64,000 nucleotides of DNA, taken from contig CAVRFM010000012.1 in the NCBI GenBank assembly GCA_963720375.1, forward strand, positions 1-64,000, written 5' to 3'. The translations under genes were made by a program, and so were the position numbers. The DNA is from JAPLHP01 sp963720375 (GTDB lineage: Bacteria; Chloroflexota; Dehalococcoidia; UBA2247; RBG-13-53-26). The notes under the pieces are model-generated. The model was not told the DNA's origin. It made no database searches and saw only the letters and a list, made by a program, of their open reading frames with translations. Shown one piece after another: positions 25,040 through 34,509 of the stretch. Each line of letters begins with the position of its first letter. The stretch's first letter is position 1.

Positions 25040-25490
25040 GAGGTTGTTTATCAAGTCCTTCAACCCCCTGTAATCCCCCAGTCTTGGGGGACATTTAAAG
25101 GTATGGGGGGACACCCCCAAGCCCCCGGCAAAGGGGCTTGAGCCCCTATGCACTTCCCAGTTGCCAGGCAATCTCTCACTCTTTCAATTGATTTTGAGGT
25201 TATCTATTAACTCTTTTGTAGTCCGCCAGTCTTGGGGGATATTTAAAGGTATGGGGGACACCCCCAAGCCCCCGGCAAAGGGGCTTGAGCCCCTTTGCGC
25301 TTCCCGGTTGCCAAGCAGTCTCTCACGTTCTTAATTGACTTTGAGATTATCTATTGACTCTTTTGTAGTCCCCCAGTCTTGGGGGACATTTAAAGGTATG
25401 GGGGACACCCCCAGGCCCCCGGCAAAGGGGCTTTTGCCCCTCTGCACTCCCAGGTTGTTGAACAGTCTGTCATATTGTTAATTAACTTTA
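25040..25490. repeat. Three tandem ~147-bp repeats
   Basis: The anchor GTCTTGGGGGACATTTAAAG occurs at 25081, 25229 (one mismatch) and 25376, periods of 148 and 147 bp. Each unit carries GGGGGACACCCCC, a CCCCCGGCAAAGGGGCTT stretch able to form hairpins, and an AT-rich tail. A partial fourth copy (GGGGCTTTTGCC...CACTCC) lies at 25681-25730. No start codon with ribosome site is associated. Confidence 0.88.
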
Positions 25491-25833
25491 AGGTCAGGCC
25501 TTCATTCCCAAAAGAGCGACCGGAGACAAGAAAACCGGCCCCTCAGGGAGGTGACCGGCCATTGTTCATTTCAAAGGGTACAAACTCTCAGGCAAGATAA
25601 CTTCCGTCTCCTTATGGCATCCTATGACCAAATATGATAGGGCATTACCCTTGGTAAATTCAACTATGAATCTGTGGGAAGGGGCTTTTGCCTCTCTGCA
25701 CTCCATGGTTGTTAAACAGTCTCTCAATCTGCGGCCCTATCGCAGGTTTTTGACAGGACACACAGGGTATGGGGGATTATAATATCAATACTGAAGGGAC
25801 TCATGTATATGTTCCGAACACCTCAGGAAAGAA
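25491..25833. other. Spacer before the molybdopterin oxidoreductase
   Basis: AT-rich, contains two ACCGGCC direct repeats near 25533 and 25553 and the partial fourth copy of the 147-bp repeat. No gene seen. Confidence 0.4.
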
Positions 25834-28104
25834 TTGGGATACCCACGGGGAGGTTCCACCCTGGATAATCGTCAGGAAGTGAAGAAGACCTGCTGCCAGT
25901 TTTGCAGCAATATGTGCGGTGTCCTGGTCACTGTTGAGGACGGCAAGGTGGTCAGCATCAGGGGGAACCCGGATCACCCCATGAGCCATGGCTTTGTCTG
26001 CGAGAGGGCCCGCATTGCACTGAAATGGCTCTATCACCCGGATCAGTTGATGTACCCTCTGAAGAGGATAGGCCGTCGCGGTGAGGGAAAGTGGCAGAGG
26101 GTCGGCTGGGATGAGGCGCTGGCAGAGATCGGGCAGAAGCTGCTCCAGTTGAAGCGGGAATATGGCCCGGAAACCCTCGGAGTCTTTGAAGGCACGTACC
26201 GGGGCAATGACTACTGGCCGCGGGGGCGCTTCCTGAGTCTCTTTGGCAATCCCCATAATATCTTCGCGCCGGGTATTATCTGCGGCATTAACGATATGGC
26301 TATAAACATGGCTGTCATGGGTGACGTGACTACTTATTCCATCGAGATGTCGCATTCAAAGTGTGTGGTGTACTGGGGCTCTGACCCTTCAGAATCAAGC
26401 CTGCGGAACTGGGCCGGCATTCTGAAGAAGAAACGCAAAGGTGAGGTTAAGGTGATTGTGGTCGATCCCAGGCAGACCAAGACCGCCGAGATTGCCGATA
26501 TATGGCTGCGGATAAGGCCGGGAACGGATACTGCTCTGGCTCTTGCCTGGCTTAACGTCATTGTCAATGAAGGGTTATATAACAAGGAATTTGTGGCCGA
26601 ATGGACGGTTGGTTTTGAAAAGCTGAAGGATCGTGTGCAGGAATATCCGCCGCAGCGGGTGGCCGAGATCACCGGCGTTCCTGCGGAGAAGATTGCAGAA
26701 GCAGCCAGGATATATGCCACCAACGGGCCGGCCTCTATGCCGTACGGCGTGGCCATCGACCAGTTGGGGCTTAATGGCACCCGTGCAGAACAGTGCAAGA
26801 TCATCATGCGTGCCGTTACCGGTAATCTGGGCGTCTTCGGAGGCCACCTGATCACCCGCCCCGGGGAGCTGATGAATGGCGGCAAGTTCATCACCGAAGC
26901 AGAGCTTTCCATGATGCACCTGCTGTCGATGGAGCAGCGGAAGAAGCAGATGGGCTATGATGTCTGCCGCCTGGTCACGCTCAACGGCTGGAGCCTGGTG
27001 GCGCCGCACCTGGAGAGGGTCTATGGTGTACCAGCTCCGGTCACTGTTCAGATACAGGCGCATACCACGATGCTCTGGCGGTCTATCCTTTCGGGCAAGC
27101 CTTATCCCGTCAAGGCGTTGATCGCCTGGGGCTCCAACCCGCTGGCCTGGGCCGGCAATACCAGACTGGTCTTTGAGGCTCTGAAGAGTGATAACCTGGA
27201 GCTTCATGTGGTGCAGGAGCTGTTTATGACGCCCTCCGCCCAGTTGGCTGACTACGTGCTGCCGGCTGCCAGCTGGATGGAGAGGGACCTCTGCACCAAT
27301 CAGATGGACTTCGGCAGCCTGCTCGTGGGCGGAGAGAGGGCTATAGCGCCCCTGGGGGAGCGGCGGGATATCTACGAGTTTTTCCGCGGCCTGGCCCTGG
27401 CCGTCGGCCAGAAGGAGCACTGGCCCTGGAGGACCACGGAGGAGGTGAGCAACTACCGCCTCAAGCCTGTGGGTTTGAGCTTCAGGGATGTCGTAAACCG
27501 CTGTGCCGTGTTTCCTGATACATTTGATCTGCAGCCGTGGAAGAAGACGGGCTTCCCCACGCCATCAGGCAAGATCGAACTTTACTCCAGCATCCTGGAG
27601 AAGCTGGGCTACGATCCCCTGCCATACTACGAGGAGCCTCCCGAGAGCCCGCTTCGGCTGCCTGAGGTAGCTAAAGAGTATCCGCTGACTCTGAACACCG
27701 GCGGCAACTACATGCCCATGTTCCATTCGGAGTTCATGCAGAAGGGCATTGGCGCACGCGAGAAACACCCCGACCCGCTGATGGATATACACCCGGACAC
27801 TGCCCAAAAGCTGGGGATTGCCGAAGGCGATTGGGCCTATATTGAGACCCGCCGCGGCAGGATCAGGCAGAAGGCAAGGTATAACCCCGGCATGCTGCCG
27901 GACGTGGTCAACTGTCAGGCGAGCTGGTGGTTTCCTGAAAGGCCAGCCTATGCCCCTGATTTCAGCGGTGTCTTTGAGTCCAATGCCAACGTCCTCACGC
28001 TGGATGACCCTGAGTGGTGCGATGAACTATCAGGCGGCTGGTGCGACCGCGCTCTTCTGTGCAAGGTTTACAAGGCCCAGGCACAGGAGAGAGATAGACA
28101 ATAG
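25834..28104 (+). CDS. Molybdopterin-dependent oxidoreductase, catalytic subunit
   Basis: 756 aa member of the DMSO reductase superfamily. The N-terminal [4Fe-4S] site is C21-x2-C24-x3-C28-x27-C56. Bis-MGD binding blocks include WGSDPSESSL near residue 182, VIVVDPRQTKTAEIAD near 208, GSNPLAW near 432 and the C-terminal NCQASWWFPERPA region. There is no Tat signal, so it is cytoplasmic. No iron-sulfur or membrane subunit genes adjoin, unusual for this family. Start TTG 25834 has AGGA 5 nt upstream; CTG 25861, with GGGAGG upstream, is an alternative. Substrate unknown. Confidence 0.88.
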   Translation: MGYPRGGSTLDNRQEVKKTCCQFCSNMCGVLVTVEDGKVVSIRGNPDHPMSHGFVCERARIALKWLYHPDQLMYPLKRIGRRGEGKWQRVGWDEALAEIGQKLLQLKREYGPETLGVFEGTYRGNDYWPRGRFLSLFGNPHNIFAPGIICGINDMAINMAVMGDVTTYSIEMSHSKCVVYWGSDPSESSLRNWAGILKKKRKGEVKVIVVDPRQTKTAEIADIWLRIRPGTDTALALAWLNVIVNEGLYNKEFVAEWTVGFEKLKDRVQEYPPQRVAEITGVPAEKIAEAARIYATNGPASMPYGVAIDQLGLNGTRAEQCKIIMRAVTGNLGVFGGHLITRPGELMNGGKFITEAELSMMHLLSMEQRKKQMGYDVCRLVTLNGWSLVAPHLERVYGVPAPVTVQIQAHTTMLWRSILSGKPYPVKALIAWGSNPLAWAGNTRLVFEALKSDNLELHVVQELFMTPSAQLADYVLPAASWMERDLCTNQMDFGSLLVGGERAIAPLGERRDIYEFFRGLALAVGQKEHWPWRTTEEVSNYRLKPVGLSFRDVVNRCAVFPDTFDLQPWKKTGFPTPSGKIELYSSILEKLGYDPLPYYEEPPESPLRLPEVAKEYPLTLNTGGNYMPMFHSEFMQKGIGAREKHPDPLMDIHPDTAQKLGIAEGDWAYIETRRGRIRQKARYNPGMLPDVVNCQASWWFPERPAYAPDFSGVFESNANVLTLDDPEWCDELSGGWCDRALLCKVYKAQAQERDRQ

Positions 28105-28189
28105 AGGAAACCACCCCGGGGCTCAAGCCCTTTGCAGCAGCAAGCGCCCACCGATTTCCGCGGGTTGATCGCCAACCACAAAATAGCGG

Positions 28190-28405
28190 CTAGTCTTCCT
28201 TCTCGTACTTGAAGGAAACCTTGAGCTTCGTCCGATAGGCGCGGACCTTACCGCCATCGATCTGCAAGTCCATCTCGACGACCTCGGCAATGCGGAGGTC
28301 ACGCAGTGACTTTGAAGCCATCTCCACAGCCATTGCAGCAGCCTTCTCCCAAGACTCGGTGCTGGTCCCGATGATCTCGATTATCTTGTATACACTCTCT
28401 GCCAT
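28190..28405 (-). CDS. Dodecin family protein
   Basis: 71 aa. YKIIEIIGTSTESWEKAAAMAVEMASKSLRDLRIAEVVEMDLQIDGGKVRAYRTKLKVSFKYE is a full dodecin, which forms hollow dodecamers that bind flavin. The conserved W19 and Q48 positions of flavin stacking are present (W in ESWE, Q in DLQI). GAAAGGAGGG precedes ATG. Useful as a flavin buffer beside many flavoproteins in this region. Confidence 0.92.
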   Translation of the reverse strand: MAESVYKIIEIIGTSTESWEKAAAMAVEMASKSLRDLRIAEVVEMDLQIDGGKVRAYRTKLKVSFKYEKED

Positions 28406-29088
28406 GTTGCCCTCCTTTCATTTAACGGGGTAATGGGGCCTCAATCAGCCCGCTGTTACTCTGGTAGCTCGCATCTTAAGGGATATGGTCACAATGTGTC
28501 AAGTAGTATGCCTGCTCGGAATGATGGCACGGATGAGTTCTGGTTGACTCTATCCGCTGATTCCCGCGCGGACAGTTTCTATGAGAAGGCTGATTGCAGG
28601 CTGGGGAATCAAGATGCTACACTTTGGGCAGAGGACATAGCAGATCGTTCTTCCTCGGTGCGCTTCTGAAATGGGCAAATGATATTGCTGCAGGGAGCGG
28701 GACACATGCCTGGGGAGCCCTGGTAGTGAGCCTGCGGGTTATAGTGCTGACTCTCATTATCGGCTGGCGAGTCTTCAGGGGAAAAGAACTCTAGACTCGC
28801 ACCAGCAGCGTCAACTGCAACCAAAAGCCCTATTTATGATTGTGAGTGATTTACTCTGTGGACCAATAATTGGAGAATTGAGAAAACCAACCTCTAAGGC
28901 AAGCCCCATATCACTGCAGGATTACAGCAGCGAAGCAACCTACAGAGTTGCTATTAGATTGCTTCGCTGCCCCCTTTGGCTCGCCTTGACAAAGAAAATA
29001 ACTAACCCCTCTGGAGAATCTGCACTCACATTATGAAAGCAAAGCGACGGTTCTCCAGATTGTGCAGGGCAAAGGATCAGATTGTGTT
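28406..29088. other. Long spacer, no firmly supported gene
   Basis: One frame ending at 28794 encodes a hydrophobic C-terminus (GALVVSLRVIVLTLIIGWRVFRGKEL) but lacks a start with ribosome site, so it may be a relic of a membrane protein. The stretch 28925-28975 has GCAGCGAAGCAAC and GATTGCTTCGCTGC, an inverted repeat of about 12 bp. Confidence 0.4.
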
Positions 29089-29232
29089 TTAGGCCTTCCC
29101 GATTCTGAATACCTTTGTCCCGCAGGACGGGCATGTGCCGCTCACAGCAGGCCGCTTGTTCTTCAAGGTGACCTGTCTGGGTCCTCTGATCTCTACCTTT
29201 TTCTTGCACTTTACGCAATAAGCTTGGGGCAT
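29089..29232 (-). CDS. DUF5679 mini zinc-ribbon protein
   Basis: 47 aa: begins MPQAYCVKCKKKVEIRG, ends CPSCGTKVFRIGKA. CVKC and CPSC make one zinc ribbon; the spacing and RIGK ending match DUF5679. GGAGGGAAAG is 3-5 nt before ATG. It is too short for normal gene finders. Role unknown, probably nucleic-acid associated. Confidence 0.85.
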   Translation of the reverse strand: MPQAYCVKCKKKVEIRGPRQVTLKNKRPAVSGTCPSCGTKVFRIGKA

Positions 29233-29403
29233 TCTTTCCCTCCTCCTTTATTTTACTTGTGTCCTCCCAGCACTTTTGTGCTTGCAGGTACACTGTGCGA
29301 ATGATATGCACATGACACGTCAATTGTCAAGAGGGAAAGGAGCATATGTTTGAATTTGTTTATATTTCGGCCTGATTCACAGCGTGTTGGCAGGGTATCC
29401 CGG

Positions 29404-29742
29404 TTATTCTGAAACTCTCTCATCGACAAGGAAGCTCACTAACTTGCTCCGGTTCATGAAGTTCTCTTCATCATGGCGGATAATCCGACCGCCTTCCGAT
29501 TTCCAGAGATCGACGACTGCCTGACAATCCTTCATGCTATCGAACCAGATTTCGGTGATACAGTCGAAGTCCGGCTCTTTGCTGCCGGGAGCACTGATAA
29601 CGTGGTTCCGCACGTATTTCCTGAAGGTTGGGAAATGCTTCCGAGCCAGCGGCGCATGTACCTCCTCATAGTGCTGGCGAAACTCTTCCCTTGAGAGTCC
29701 CGGCTTCCTTGTGATCAGGTATATCATCTTGATCATATCCAT
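29404..29742 (-). CDS. EthD domain protein
   Basis: 112 aa. IKMIYLITRKPGLSREEFRQHYEEVHAPLARKHFPTFRKYVRNHV is the classical EthD strand-helix with the HxxxHAPL motif, followed by the second strand DFDCITEIWFDSMKDCQAVV. Dimeric alpha-beta barrel, often linked to catabolic gene clusters. It lies 35 bp downstream of the flavin reductase-like gene in the same direction, so co-transcription is likely. Exact activity unknown. Confidence 0.85.
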   Translation of the reverse strand: MDMIKMIYLITRKPGLSREEFRQHYEEVHAPLARKHFPTFRKYVRNHVISAPGSKEPDFDCITEIWFDSMKDCQAVVDLWKSEGGRIIRHDEENFMNRSKLVSFLVDERVSE

Positions 29743-29777
29743 TTACCCCCTGAGTAACAGCGTGAGGTTTGTCCCCA

Positions 29778-30347
29778 TCAGGCAAGTTCCTTGCCTGTAC
29801 TGAATGCTTTGGCTATCACTTCTCCCAGAGTCTGATATCGTGCTGCCGGACTGGTGACATAGGTCAGTGGCTTAATCTTGGTGACGTCCGGTTTGCCATT
29901 GCTGAGGCAGCTCTCGGAAACGTGTGTTTCCTCGATTCTGCCGATAACCAGCGAATGGCTGTCGAGGTCCAGGATGTGTATAACCTTGCATTCCAGATTG
30001 ACAGGACACTGCTCAATAAGAGGAGCATTACCCAGCTTTCCGTAAAACACTTTGAAATGGCAGACTTCTGCTTTATTGGCTTTGGAGCCTGATACAATGC
30101 CGCAGTAGTCTGTCTCCTTCACCAGGTCAACGGAAGGTATATTGACAGAGAAGGTCATGTTCTGCCTGATGCCTTTGAGTGTATAACGCTGATGGCGTAT
30201 GGCTACTGAGATCATCGGTGGCTCGCCATTGGCGATGCCACCCCAGGCAACTACCATGAAATTTGGCTTGCCATCGACATTTGCTCCCACCAGCAGCGCG
30301 GGCATCGGGTAAACCAGTGTTTGGGGGCCCATCAGTGCCTTGCCCAT
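29778..30347 (-). CDS. Flavin reductase-like FMN-binding protein
   Basis: 189 aa split-barrel flavoprotein of the flavin reductase-like domain family. YPMPALLVGANVDGKPNFMVVAWGGIANGEPPMISVAIRHQRYTLKGIRQNMTFSVNIPS is the FMN-binding N-terminal half; LECKVIHILDLDSHSLVIGRIEETHV is the second barrel strand set. Likely supplies reduced flavin or reduces a small substrate. Start ATG at 30347 after GAAAGGAG. Confidence 0.88.
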   Translation of the reverse strand: MGKALMGPQTLVYPMPALLVGANVDGKPNFMVVAWGGIANGEPPMISVAIRHQRYTLKGIRQNMTFSVNIPSVDLVKETDYCGIVSGSKANKAEVCHFKVFYGKLGNAPLIEQCPVNLECKVIHILDLDSHSLVIGRIEETHVSESCLSNGKPDVTKIKPLTYVTSPAARYQTLGEVIAKAFSTGKELA

Positions 30348-30701
30348 AAATTATTCTCCTTTCCTATGATGTAACGTCCCGTAGATGAAATAGATTACCG
30401 ATAAGCGGTTAAAGCGTTGAGACAGCCAATTCTAGCACGACCCTGGATCATCTGCATCCAGACCCTGGAATTCCCGCGTTCGCGGGGGTACATGGAATGA
30501 AAGTCTGACTTCGGGGGCTGCAGCGAAGACCAGGGTGTGAGTGAGGTGGTGAGGTCAGTCCGACTTGACAGCGAGGTAGAGAATATAGCAGTCTGGCTAT
30601 TTTTTGCCAACAACCGTGAGTTAACTTAACCCGGTGTCGGCCTGACTTGACAGGGAGGGTATACCTACATAGAGTAGCCCTGACGAAAGGGGGTAAAGGC
30701 T
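30348..30701. other. Intergenic region with REP-like hairpin
   Basis: The segment CCCGCGTTCGCGGG near 30472 is a short palindrome of the repetitive extragenic type (GGAATTCCCGCxTTCGCGGG). No gene seen. Confidence 0.5.
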
Positions 30702-31799
30702 ATGAAGATGAAGGCAGCGGTATTATATCAGCCCAAAACGCCATTGCAGGTGGAAGAGGTTACCGTGGACGATCCACGGGATAATGAGGTAATGGTGAAG
30801 ATGGTGGCTACAGGGATATGCCATAGTGACCTCCTCCCCATCAAAGCGGGAGTGCCCAGCCCTATGCCGATTGTCCTGGGACATGAGGGCGCTGGTATTG
30901 TGGAGAAGGTTGGGCCTGGCGTAACCACTGTTCAGCCTGGTGACCATGTGATCCTTCCGGTAATCTTCACCTGCGGCAAATGCCGTTACTGTATTGAAGG
31001 GCAACCGTCGCTGTGCTCAGAGGTGCTGCCGGCACATCTCATGGGCACGCTGCCCGGCGGAGGAAAGCGGCTGCACAAGGGTAAACAGGACCTGTATCTC
31101 TTCTATAGTCAGGGCTCGTTCGCTGAATATGCGGTGGTGCATGAGCGTACTGCAGTGAAGGTACCCAATGATGCACCGCTCGATGTGCTGTGTCTTCTTA
31201 GCTGCCGTGTGACCACCGGCGTCGGCAGTGTTATCAACAGGGCCGGACTGCGGGCCGGGGAGAGCATTGTCATCTATGGCTGTGGTGGAGTGGGGTTGAG
31301 CGCTGTTATGGGGGCCAAACTGGCGGGAGCAGGCAAGATCATAGCCGTCGATCTTGTGGACCGGAAACTAAATTTAGCCAAGGAACTGGGGGCTGACTAC
31401 GTTATCAATGCCTCCAGGGATAACCCGCAGCAGCGGGTGTTAGAGATAACAGGGGGAGGTGCTGACTATTCCATCGAGTCCATCGGGAATGTGAATGTCA
31501 TGGTCCAGGCCTTTGGTTCCATTCACAGCGCAGGAACATGTGTTCTGGTGGGTGCAGCCCCTATGGCCGACGTGCTCAGCCTGTTTCCCTTTGAGTTTCT
31601 GCTGGGGAAGACCCTTAAGGGCAGCCTGCTGGGCAATGTGAGGACAATGATTGATGTGCCGAAGTATGTCGATCTGTATATGCGGGGCAAACTCCCAATC
31701 GATAAGCTGGTTGCCAGATACTACAGGCTGGATGAAATCAACGAGGCTATTGCGGCGGTGGAGAGTGGGGAGGTAATACGGGCGGTGATTCGATTCTGA
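30702..31799 (+). CDS. Zinc-dependent alcohol dehydrogenase
   Basis: 365 aa MDR alcohol dehydrogenase. Catalytic zinc ligands C40, H61 and E62; structural zinc C91, C94, C97 and C105 (CGKCRYCIEGQPSLC). Rossmann motif GCGGVGLSAV near residue 198 with D219 suggesting NAD. It resembles class III/aryl-alcohol enzymes. The CoA-transferase gene follows 84 bp downstream on the same strand. Confidence 0.92.
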   Translation: MKMKAAVLYQPKTPLQVEEVTVDDPRDNEVMVKMVATGICHSDLLPIKAGVPSPMPIVLGHEGAGIVEKVGPGVTTVQPGDHVILPVIFTCGKCRYCIEGQPSLCSEVLPAHLMGTLPGGGKRLHKGKQDLYLFYSQGSFAEYAVVHERTAVKVPNDAPLDVLCLLSCRVTTGVGSVINRAGLRAGESIVIYGCGGVGLSAVMGAKLAGAGKIIAVDLVDRKLNLAKELGADYVINASRDNPQQRVLEITGGGADYSIESIGNVNVMVQAFGSIHSAGTCVLVGAAPMADVLSLFPFEFLLGKTLKGSLLGNVRTMIDVPKYVDLYMRGKLPIDKLVARYYRLDEINEAIAAVESGEVIRAVIRF

Positions 31800-31883
31800 T
31801 AAAATGTGACGAGAGGCTGCAGAGAGAGGAGTAGCTGGAGCAGTGGGGAAATGTGAATCTGGCAAGAGGGCTGGAGGTGCTTT

Positions 31884-34433
31884 ATGACCAAGAACAATAC
31901 TCTACTGGGCGGTTGCCGTGTTATTGATCTGACTGATGAAAAAGGGCTTTTCTGCGGTAAGGTCCTGGGGGACTTTGGGGCTGATGTCATCAAGGTAGAA
32001 AAACCCGGGGGCGACTCCGCCCGGAACATCGGCCCTTTCTACAAGGACGTCCCTGACCCAGAGAAAAGCCTCTTCTGGTTTGCGGCTAATACCAGCAAGA
32101 GGGGTATCACTCTGAACATTGAGACGTCCGACGGCAAAGACTTGTTTCAGAGATTGGTGAAAACTGCGGACATCGTAGTCGAGTCCTTCGAACCAGGCTA
32201 CATGGATTACGTTGGGCTGGGGTACGCTGACCTTAAGAGGGTGAAGTCCGATATCATACTAACCTCGATCACCCCGTTTGGCCAGACCGGCCCTTACGCC
32301 CACTATCAGGCCACTGATCTCATCGGCGCCGCCATGGGCGGCATGGCCCGGATCCTGGGCGACCTGGGACGCCCCCCGGTGCGCATGGGAGCCGATCCCC
32401 AGTCCTATTTCCACGCAGGTCTGCAGGGCGCGCTGGGCTCCATGATGGCTTACTATCACAAGGAGATGACCGGGGTGGGGCAGCACGTGGACGTCTCTAT
32501 GCAGGATGCAGTGGAACTGACGCTGATGAATGCTGTCGAGATCTACGAGATACTCAAAGCGAACCTGGTAGGCCTGGGACAGTTCTTCGTGTCGGTCAGG
32601 CCGCAGGCAGGCCCGCTCTTCACCCGCACCGTTGTTCCGTGCAAGGATGGCTATGTCACCCTCATGTTCGGCGGCGGGGCCTTTGCCGGATCATCGCAAT
32701 CATCCAGGGCCTTGGTGGACTGGGCCAACTCGGAGGGATACGCCCTGGAAATGAAGGACTTCGATTTCCCCACCATGTGGGATGCGGCCACCATAACTCA
32801 AGAGGAGAGCGACACCCGCAATTCTTACGTCGCTAAATTCCTGATGACCAGAACCAAAGCGGAACTGTACGAGGAGGCAGTCAAGAGGGGGATCCTCCTG
32901 GCCCCCTGCGCTACCTTCGAGGATGTCCTCAAGAACGCCCAGCTGGAGGCCCGGGGCTTCTGGGAGATGGTGGAGCACCCGGAATTGGGCGAGACCATAA
33001 AGTACCCCGGAGCTCCCCTCAAGATGAAAGAGACGCCCTGGAAGATACATCGGCGGGCTCCTCTCATCGGAGAGCACAATGAGGAAGTCTACAGGAAAGG
33101 AACTCGGTCTCTCCAAAGAGCAGGTGACCATACTCAAGGCAAACGGTGTCATCTGATCCTGGGAATCAGCTTAAAGGAGGATGAAATGACAAAGCAGATA
33201 TTCGAAGGACTCAAGGTAGCTGATTTCAGTTGGGCGGCAGCCGGGCCTCAGGTCAGCCGCGAGCTGGCCGAGCATGGAGCCACGGTGGTGGTCATCGAGA
33301 ACCACCGGCACCTGAGCCCGCTGAGAACGTTTGCCCCATTCAAGGATGCCAAGCCAGGCATTGACCGCAGTGCGTTCTACGCAGAATACAACACCAACAA
33401 ACTATGCGTAGCCCTGGATATCACGAAGCCCAGGGGCAAAGAGACAGCTCTGAAACTGGTCAAATGGGCCGATATCGTTGCTGAAAGCATGAGCCCGGGA
33501 ACCATGGCCGATCTGGGACTGGACTATGAAAGCTGCCGCAAGGTGAACCCCGGAGTGATATACCTGAGCACTTGCCAGCAGGGAAGCAACGGGCCACATC
33601 GTCTCTTCAAGGGAGTCGGCCACCATGTCAATGCCGTAAGCGGCTACTCCTCCACAACCGGCTGGCCGGACAGCGATCCTACGATGATATTCAGCGCCTA
33701 TTCTGACTTCATTGCCCCGTGGTACTCACTGATCGCCATCATGGGAGCACTTCTGAAGCGGCGCAAGACAGGCAAGGGCATGTACATCGAGCAGTCCCAG
33801 ATGGAATGTGGGGTCACCTTCCTGGCGCCTCACCTGCTGAACTGCGCGGTGAATGGAAGAGACATGAAGCGTCGCGGCAATCGTGACTTCTATATGAGTC
33901 CCCACGGCGTCTATCCCTGCCGCGGCAGCGACCGCTGGGTAGCCATCGCTGTGCAGAATGAGGAACAGTGGCAGTGTTTCTGCGATGTGATAGGTAATCC
34001 GGAGTGGACCAGAGACCCCAAGTTCACCACCATCCTCAACCGAAAACAGAACGAGGATGAGCTGGACAAGCTGATCGGCGAATGGACCAGGGTCTTCACT
34101 CCGGAGCAGGTGATGACAATGATGCAGGAGGCTGGTGTGCCGGCGGGAGTGGTGCAGACATGCGAGGACCTGCTCAACGATCCGCAGATGAAGCATCGAC
34201 AGCACCACCGCGTGTTGAAGCATGCTGTGATCGGAGACCACTCATACCATGCCCCGGCATACCGTCTTTCAGAGACGCCATGTGCCATAAAGAGAGCAGC
34301 GCCATGCCTGGGCCAGGACAACGAGCACGTCTACAAGAATATCCTGGGAATGACTGATGACGACATCGCGGACATGCTGGCAGAAGGTGTGATCACTACC
34401 GAGTACGATGCGCCTTTCAAATCGACATGGTAG
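31884..34433 (+). CDS. Two CaiB/BaiF CoA-transferases joined in one reading frame by a frameshift
   Basis: The open frame is 849 codons with two complete family III CoA-transferase domains. Domain 1 (residues 1-405) has the catalytic Asp in SMQDAVEL, D208. Near 33093-33100 (ACAGGAAAGG) the codons no longer match the family: removing one A or G restores RKELGLSKEQVTILKANGVI and a TGA at 33154-33156. So the original state was two genes, the first ending at 33156, the second starting at 33186. As sequenced, a fusion protein could be made through a 27-residue unrelated linker. They transfer CoA between carboxylic acids in catabolic pathways. Confidence 0.8.
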   Translation: MTKNNTLLGGCRVIDLTDEKGLFCGKVLGDFGADVIKVEKPGGDSARNIGPFYKDVPDPEKSLFWFAANTSKRGITLNIETSDGKDLFQRLVKTADIVVESFEPGYMDYVGLGYADLKRVKSDIILTSITPFGQTGPYAHYQATDLIGAAMGGMARILGDLGRPPVRMGADPQSYFHAGLQGALGSMMAYYHKEMTGVGQHVDVSMQDAVELTLMNAVEIYEILKANLVGLGQFFVSVRPQAGPLFTRTVVPCKDGYVTLMFGGGAFAGSSQSSRALVDWANSEGYALEMKDFDFPTMWDAATITQEESDTRNSYVAKFLMTRTKAELYEEAVKRGILLAPCATFEDVLKNAQLEARGFWEMVEHPELGETIKYPGAPLKMKETPWKIHRRAPLIGEHNEEVYRKGTRSLQRAGDHTQGKRCHLILGISLKEDEMTKQIFEGLKVADFSWAAAGPQVSRELAEHGATVVVIENHRHLSPLRTFAPFKDAKPGIDRSAFYAEYNTNKLCVALDITKPRGKETALKLVKWADIVAESMSPGTMADLGLDYESCRKVNPGVIYLSTCQQGSNGPHRLFKGVGHHVNAVSGYSSTTGWPDSDPTMIFSAYSDFIAPWYSLIAIMGALLKRRKTGKGMYIEQSQMECGVTFLAPHLLNCAVNGRDMKRRGNRDFYMSPHGVYPCRGSDRWVAIAVQNEEQWQCFCDVIGNPEWTRDPKFTTILNRKQNEDELDKLIGEWTRVFTPEQVMTMMQEAGVPAGVVQTCEDLLNDPQMKHRQHHRVLKHAVIGDHSYHAPAYRLSETPCAIKRAAPCLGQDNEHVYKNILGMTDDDIADMLAEGVITTEYDAPFKSTW
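33186..34433 (+). CDS. Second CaiB/BaiF CoA-transferase, probable independent gene
   Basis: 415 aa from ATG 33186, which has a strong AAAGGAGG 5 nt upstream, good evidence that translation starts here as well. IFEGLKVADFSWAAAGPQVSRELAEHGATVVVIEN is the usual N-terminal Rossmann start; GMYIEQSQMECGVTFLAPHLL is the catalytic helix, with Glu where domain 1 has the catalytic Asp. The C-terminus LGMTDDDIADMLAEGVIT is typical. It may pair with the first CoA-transferase as a heteromer. Confidence 0.82.
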   Translation: MTKQIFEGLKVADFSWAAAGPQVSRELAEHGATVVVIENHRHLSPLRTFAPFKDAKPGIDRSAFYAEYNTNKLCVALDITKPRGKETALKLVKWADIVAESMSPGTMADLGLDYESCRKVNPGVIYLSTCQQGSNGPHRLFKGVGHHVNAVSGYSSTTGWPDSDPTMIFSAYSDFIAPWYSLIAIMGALLKRRKTGKGMYIEQSQMECGVTFLAPHLLNCAVNGRDMKRRGNRDFYMSPHGVYPCRGSDRWVAIAVQNEEQWQCFCDVIGNPEWTRDPKFTTILNRKQNEDELDKLIGEWTRVFTPEQVMTMMQEAGVPAGVVQTCEDLLNDPQMKHRQHHRVLKHAVIGDHSYHAPAYRLSETPCAIKRAAPCLGQDNEHVYKNILGMTDDDIADMLAEGVITTEYDAPFKSTW

Positions 34434-34509
34434 GTGAGCGAACGTCTCAAGTATCCGGTGGGCACTTGAGAATTACCTAGCAGCCCCAGCACGATGTATT
34501 AGGAGAAGA

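Noticed and set aside
25040..25490. CRISPR array
   Set aside because: The repeat unit is about 147 bp with no spacers and only three copies; no cas genes.
26575..27420. 281-codon open frame on the minus strand
   Set aside because: Antisense to the molybdopterin oxidoreductase, no family match.
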